Below are positions 61,274-64,000 of a stretch of DNA of 64,000 nucleotides, one piece after another. Below the pieces are notes generated by a model. That model did no database searches. It worked only from the letters and a program-made list of their open reading frames with translations, and was not told where the DNA came from. Source of the DNA: Pseudomonas parafulva (GTDB lineage Bacteria > Pseudomonadota > Gammaproteobacteria > Pseudomonadales > Pseudomonadaceae). Position 1 is the stretch's first letter, and every line of letters begins with the position of its first letter. The position numbers and the translations under genes are program-made. The stretch spans positions 2,480,001 through 2,544,000 of the forward strand of contig NZ_CP009747.1 of assembly GCF_000800255.1 (NCBI RefSeq), read 5' to 3'.

Positions 61274-61933
61274 TCAGGTCGGGCAGACCGTGGATCCGCC
61301 GTCGAGCTCTTGGCGTACGTTACGGCTGAGCAGCGTGGCCTTGCCGTCGTGCCAAGTGAGGGTGAGCACGTAGAGGGTGTCGAAATCGCCGCCGTCCCAG
61401 TCCTCGGTGATGACGCGCTTCTCGCCCAAGGCCTTGCCGGCCACGGCATTGATCAAGTCGGGCAGGTAGCCGTGCGACCAGGCGGTGTACACCGTGGCAT
61501 TGCGGTACTTGGGGCGCAGCAGTTCATCGGCGAGGTCGTCGTAATCGTTGGCGTCGAAGTCGATATTGACCGGCAGCCCCAGGCGAATGGCGCTCGGGCT
61601 GATGGTCATGAGCGGGCGGATGTAGCTGAAGCGTCGATCCTCGCTGCCTTCCTCGACATGGCGGGTCGGATTGGCGGCGAACACGTAATCGGCATTGCCG
61701 AAGCGCTCCGGCAGCACCGTTGCCAGGTCGATGGCGCGGTTCAGGCCCTGGCAGTTCAATTGCCCAAGCCCCTCGCCAGGTTTTTCGGCATGGCGCAGGA
61801 AGACCAGAGTCTGGGTGCCGTCACCGCGCCTGTCGTCGCTGCGCACGGCCTCGAACGTGAGGGGTATCAACACCGCAGCGAGGGTCAGGCCGAGCAACAG
61901 GTGACGGCGTTTCAGGTAGTGCTTCCACTTCAT
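61274..61933 (-). CDS. Histidine phosphatase family protein, membrane-anchored
   Basis: A 219-residue protein that begins with basic residues and a hydrophobic helix (RRHLLLGLTLAAVLIPLTF), a signal anchor. The phosphatase domain starts FLRHAEKPGEG, with the catalytic His in RHAEK rather than the common RHGE, and continues NCQGLNRAIDLATVL. A second His is in AWSHGYLPDLI. The domain probably lies in the periplasm. The ATG at 61933 is chosen to begin the anchor; one at 61945 is also possible. Substrate unknown. Confidence 0.78.
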   Translation of the reverse strand: MKWKHYLKRRHLLLGLTLAAVLIPLTFEAVRSDDRRGDGTQTLVFLRHAEKPGEGLGQLNCQGLNRAIDLATVLPERFGNADYVFAANPTRHVEEGSEDRRFSYIRPLMTISPSAIRLGLPVNIDFDANDYDDLADELLRPKYRNATVYTAWSHGYLPDLINAVAGKALGEKRVITEDWDGGDFDTLYVLTLTWHDGKATLLSRNVRQELDGGSTVCPT

Positions 61934-62105
61934 GGCAGGACTCATTCGGCTAAGGACAAGAGGCCTCCCTGCCAGCACCCTCATGCCCGGCGGCGATGCC
62001 GAGCAACGGCCGCCCGATAGGGGTCAACATGCCGGCCCTCCGTGGCAGCAGCCATGTTGGACCCAGGATGTTGCCGAATTACGTCATCCAGGTAACAACA
62101 AGACA

Positions 62106-62444
62106 TCATTCGTCGCGGGTCAACACTTCGAGCAACTCGATGTCGAAGGTCAGGTCCGCATGCGGCGGGATACGGCCGACGCTGCGCTCGCCATAAGCCA
62201 GCGCCGCCGGCACCTGCAAGCGGCGCTTGCCGCCCACGCGCATGCCCATCAGGCCCTGGTCCCAGCCCTTGATCACCCGGCCGGTGCCGATCACGCACTG
62301 GAAGGGCTTGCCGCGCGACCAGGAGGAATCGAACTCGCTGCCGTCGGCCAGCCAACCGGTGTACTGGGTGGTGATCAGCGCGCCCCTGACCACGGCCTTG
62401 CCGTCGCCTGGGTGAAGATCGGTGATGTGCAGTTCCTGAGTCAC
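62106..62444 (-). CDS. FKBP-type peptidyl-prolyl cis-trans isomerase
   Basis: A 112-residue single-domain FKBP (ALITTQYTGWLADGSEFDSS, GTGRVIKGWDQGLMGM, LAYGERSVG, FDIELLEV), which catalyses cis-trans change at proline in protein folding. It has no signal peptide, so it is cytoplasmic. I chose the GTG at 62444 because GAGG lies eight bases upstream and the FKBP fold begins at once. An ATG further upstream (62507) would add 21 atypical residues. Confidence 0.88.
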   Translation of the reverse strand: MTQELHITDLHPGDGKAVVRGALITTQYTGWLADGSEFDSSWSRGKPFQCVIGTGRVIKGWDQGLMGMRVGGKRRLQVPAALAYGERSVGRIPPHADLTFDIELLEVLTRDE

Positions 62445-62509
62445 AGGCTGGCCCTCTATGCCAAATACGAAGGCCGACCTTTTCGCAGGAAAGCAGGGTT
62501 TTGACAAGC

Positions 62510-62917
62510 TCAGCTGTACATCGCCTGGATCTGCTCGCCGGTCAGTTGCTGGGTCTGATTGGAGAAGCAGTACCAGGACGGACGCTCATCGGCATAGACC
62601 TGCAGGCTGAATTGCCAATCTTGCGCCCCCTGCAGCATGCCCACCGGGAAGAAGTACTCGTCCTTGCCAGTCAGCCGGTAGAACAGGTGAGTGCCACACT
62701 GGCCACAGAACCCACGCTCGGCCCATTCCGACGACCGATAGACCGCAGGTGCCGCGCCTTCGAAGACCGGCGCCTGGCTGCCATGGGCCACCAGCATGGG
62801 GCCACCGCCCCAGGTGCGGCACATGCTGCAGTGGCAGGCACTGACGTCAGGGTTGTCGAGGCTGGCGGTGAAGTGGATCGCGCCGCACAAGCAGGCGCCT
62901 TGCCGGGAGAAAGACAT
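62510..62917 (-). CDS. GFA family (glutathione-dependent formaldehyde-activating-like) protein
   Basis: A 135-residue zinc-binding protein with the GFA cysteine pattern: ACLCGAIHF, CHCSMCRTWGG, and GFCGQCGTHLFYR. Members bind zinc, and some spontaneously join formaldehyde to glutathione, but most are uncharacterised. The ATG at 62917 has GGGAGA upstream. It reads in the same direction as the FKBP gene. Confidence 0.88.
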   Translation of the reverse strand: MSFSRQGACLCGAIHFTASLDNPDVSACHCSMCRTWGGGPMLVAHGSQAPVFEGAAPAVYRSSEWAERGFCGQCGTHLFYRLTGKDEYFFPVGMLQGAQDWQFSLQVYADERPSWYCFSNQTQQLTGEQIQAMYS

Positions 62918-63020
62918 GAAAGCGATGCTCCGTGTCGAGGGGAACGCGAAGTATAGCGGTGATCGTCTCGCTGCTTGGTCGACCCAGATCAAGCAGCCGC
63001 AGCGATCACCGCCGTGCGTT

Positions 63021-63809
63021 TCAGATGAATACCGTCCCGCGCAGATACAACGCGGCGCGACCGCTGATGATCACGCGCCCGTTGCCCGGCACCTCGCACT
63101 GCAACTGCCCCTTACGCGCCCCGCCCTGCTCGCAGTCGAGCACGCGCTTGCCCAGGCGCTCGGACCAATAGGGCGCCAGGCTGGTGTGCGCGGAACCGGT
63201 CACCGGATCTTCATTGACGCCCACCCGTGGCCCGAACCAGCGCGTGACGAAATCCCGATCTCGGCCCGGTGCCGTGACCGCGATACCGCGCACCTCGAAG
63301 ACCGATAACGCGGCGAAATCAGGCTGCAACGCATCGAGCCGCGCAGCGTCGTCGATCACCACCACGAAATCGTCCGAGCGGTACAGCGCGCGGGCGCCGG
63401 GCAGCCCCAAAGCGGACAACAGGCCGTCGGGAATGTCCACCGGCTGCGGCTGCTTGGCCGGAAAATCCATGGCCAGCAGACCATCGGCACCGCGACTGAC
63501 GCGCAGTTCGCCACTGCGGGTGTTGAAGCGCAGCACCTCGGCCTGCTCGCCCAGTTGCTCGAACAGCACCCAGGCCGTAGCCAGCGTGGCATGGCCGCAC
63601 AGATCGACCTCCACGGCGGGGGTGAACCAGCGCAGGTCGAAGGCTTCGCCATTGCGCACGAAATAGGCGGTTTCCGAGAGGTTGTTTTCCTCGGCGATAC
63701 GTTGCAGCAGGTCGTCCGCGAGCCAAGCGTCGAGCGGGATCACGGCCGCCGGGTTACCACCGAAGGGTTCGGCCGAAAAGGCATCGACCTGAAAAATCTC
63801 GAGTTGCAT
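63021..63809 (-). CDS. PhzF family isomerase-like protein
   Basis: A 262-residue protein of the PhzF / phenazine biosynthesis-like fold (two diaminopimelate epimerase-type halves). Signature segments are VDAFSAEPFGGNPAAVI, NNLSETAYFV (catalytic Glu), DLCGHATLATAWVL and NEDPVTGSAHTSLAPYW. There is no phenazine operon here, so a stand-alone isomerase of unknown substrate is likely. AAGGAG precedes the ATG at 63809. Confidence 0.92.
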   Translation of the reverse strand: MQLEIFQVDAFSAEPFGGNPAAVIPLDAWLADDLLQRIAEENNLSETAYFVRNGEAFDLRWFTPAVEVDLCGHATLATAWVLFEQLGEQAEVLRFNTRSGELRVSRGADGLLAMDFPAKQPQPVDIPDGLLSALGLPGARALYRSDDFVVVIDDAARLDALQPDFAALSVFEVRGIAVTAPGRDRDFVTRWFGPRVGVNEDPVTGSAHTSLAPYWSERLGKRVLDCEQGGARKGQLQCEVPGNGRVIISGRAALYLRGTVFI

Positions 63810-63860
63810 GCACACACTCCTTGTCGGCCCACAGTGCGCGGGCGGGATCGAACGATAGGC

Positions 63861-64000
63861 TTACAGGGTCACCGGCGTCAGCACCGGCTCGCCGGCGAAG
63901 AACGCCTGCAAGTTGCGCAGTACCAGCGCGACGGTATCGCGCGCCGCTTCTGGCGACTGGCCGGCCACATGCGGGGTCAACACGGTGTTGGAGAGGGCCT
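63861..64000 (-). CDS. D-isomer-specific 2-hydroxyacid dehydrogenase, C-terminal end (partial)
   Basis: The last 46 codons of a gene that enters from the right edge. The translation ends TVLTPHVAGQSPEAARDTV, then LRNLQAFFAGEPVLTPVTL and TAA. TPHVAG holds the catalytic His of the NAD-dependent 2-hydroxyacid dehydrogenase family (glyoxylate/hydroxypyruvate reductase type). The substrate cannot be told from this end. Confidence 0.8.
   Translation of the reverse strand, partial: ALSNTVLTPHVAGQSPEAARDTVALVLRNLQAFFAGEPVLTPVTL

Overview
The window comes from a GC-rich gamma-proteobacterium and looks like a fluorescent Pseudomonas of the P. putida group. The grounds are a pyoverdine chromophore synthetase (pvdL) divergent from an iron-starvation sigma factor (pvdS/pfrI type), two tandem cbb3 oxidase operons followed by ccoGHIS, hemN and anr, and a fadBA operon near topA. 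This gene order agrees with my recollection of P. putida-group genomes. No tRNA, rRNA, insertion sequence, phage or CRISPR array was seen.

Layout. 1-5 kb: start of topA with its own promoter, a DUF1653 protein, the fadBA beta-oxidation operon with a strong terminator and a PsrA-like operator, and a small membrane-anchored protein. 5-9.6 kb: a universal stress protein, the ABC-F ATPase Uup and the lytic transglycosylase Slt. 9.7-13 kb: a tightly packed thiol-redox operon (dsbD, a TlpA-type thioredoxin fused to a degenerate Lgt-like membrane domain, dsbG). 13.1-16 kb: an orphan TccC/Rhs protein with an unfamiliar C-terminus. 16-30 kb: pvdL (13 kb), the Fur/PvdS-controlled intergenic region, pvdS and a periplasmic solute-binding protein. 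30.8-32.5 kb: exonuclease, ppnP and an alpha/beta hydrolase. 32.5-48 kb: two ccoNOQP operons, separated by an island of about 8 kb that carries two overlapping Rhs-type genes. 48-56.7 kb: ccoG, ccoH, ccoI, ccoS, a TauE/SafE-like membrane protein, hemN, anr and apt. 56.7-64 kb: a methyltransferase, an NCS1 transporter with a hydantoin-racemase-like protein, small membrane proteins, and housekeeping or stress genes ending in a partial 2-hydroxyacid dehydrogenase.

How the genes work together. Low oxygen is sensed by Anr. Anr boxes are visible in front of the first cco operon and of hemN, linking high-affinity respiration, its copper-dependent assembly (CcoG/H/I/S) and anaerobic haem synthesis. 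Low iron acts through Fur on pvdS, and PvdS in turn reads a recognisable promoter in front of pvdL. The dsbD-tlpA-dsbG block feeds reducing power to the periplasm.

The least explained content is polymorphic-toxin-like. The TccC homologue has no TcA or TcB partner in the window. The two-gene Rhs system at 36253-44231 has a first protein built from repeated modules plus half an Rhs shell, with in-frame micro-repeats and a coiled coil inserted in the shell. Its second protein supplies the rest of the shell and the core, a hydrophobic segment and a C-terminal domain that may resemble the putative adhesin Stv. No immunity gene is visible. This locus is the best candidate for an undescribed system.
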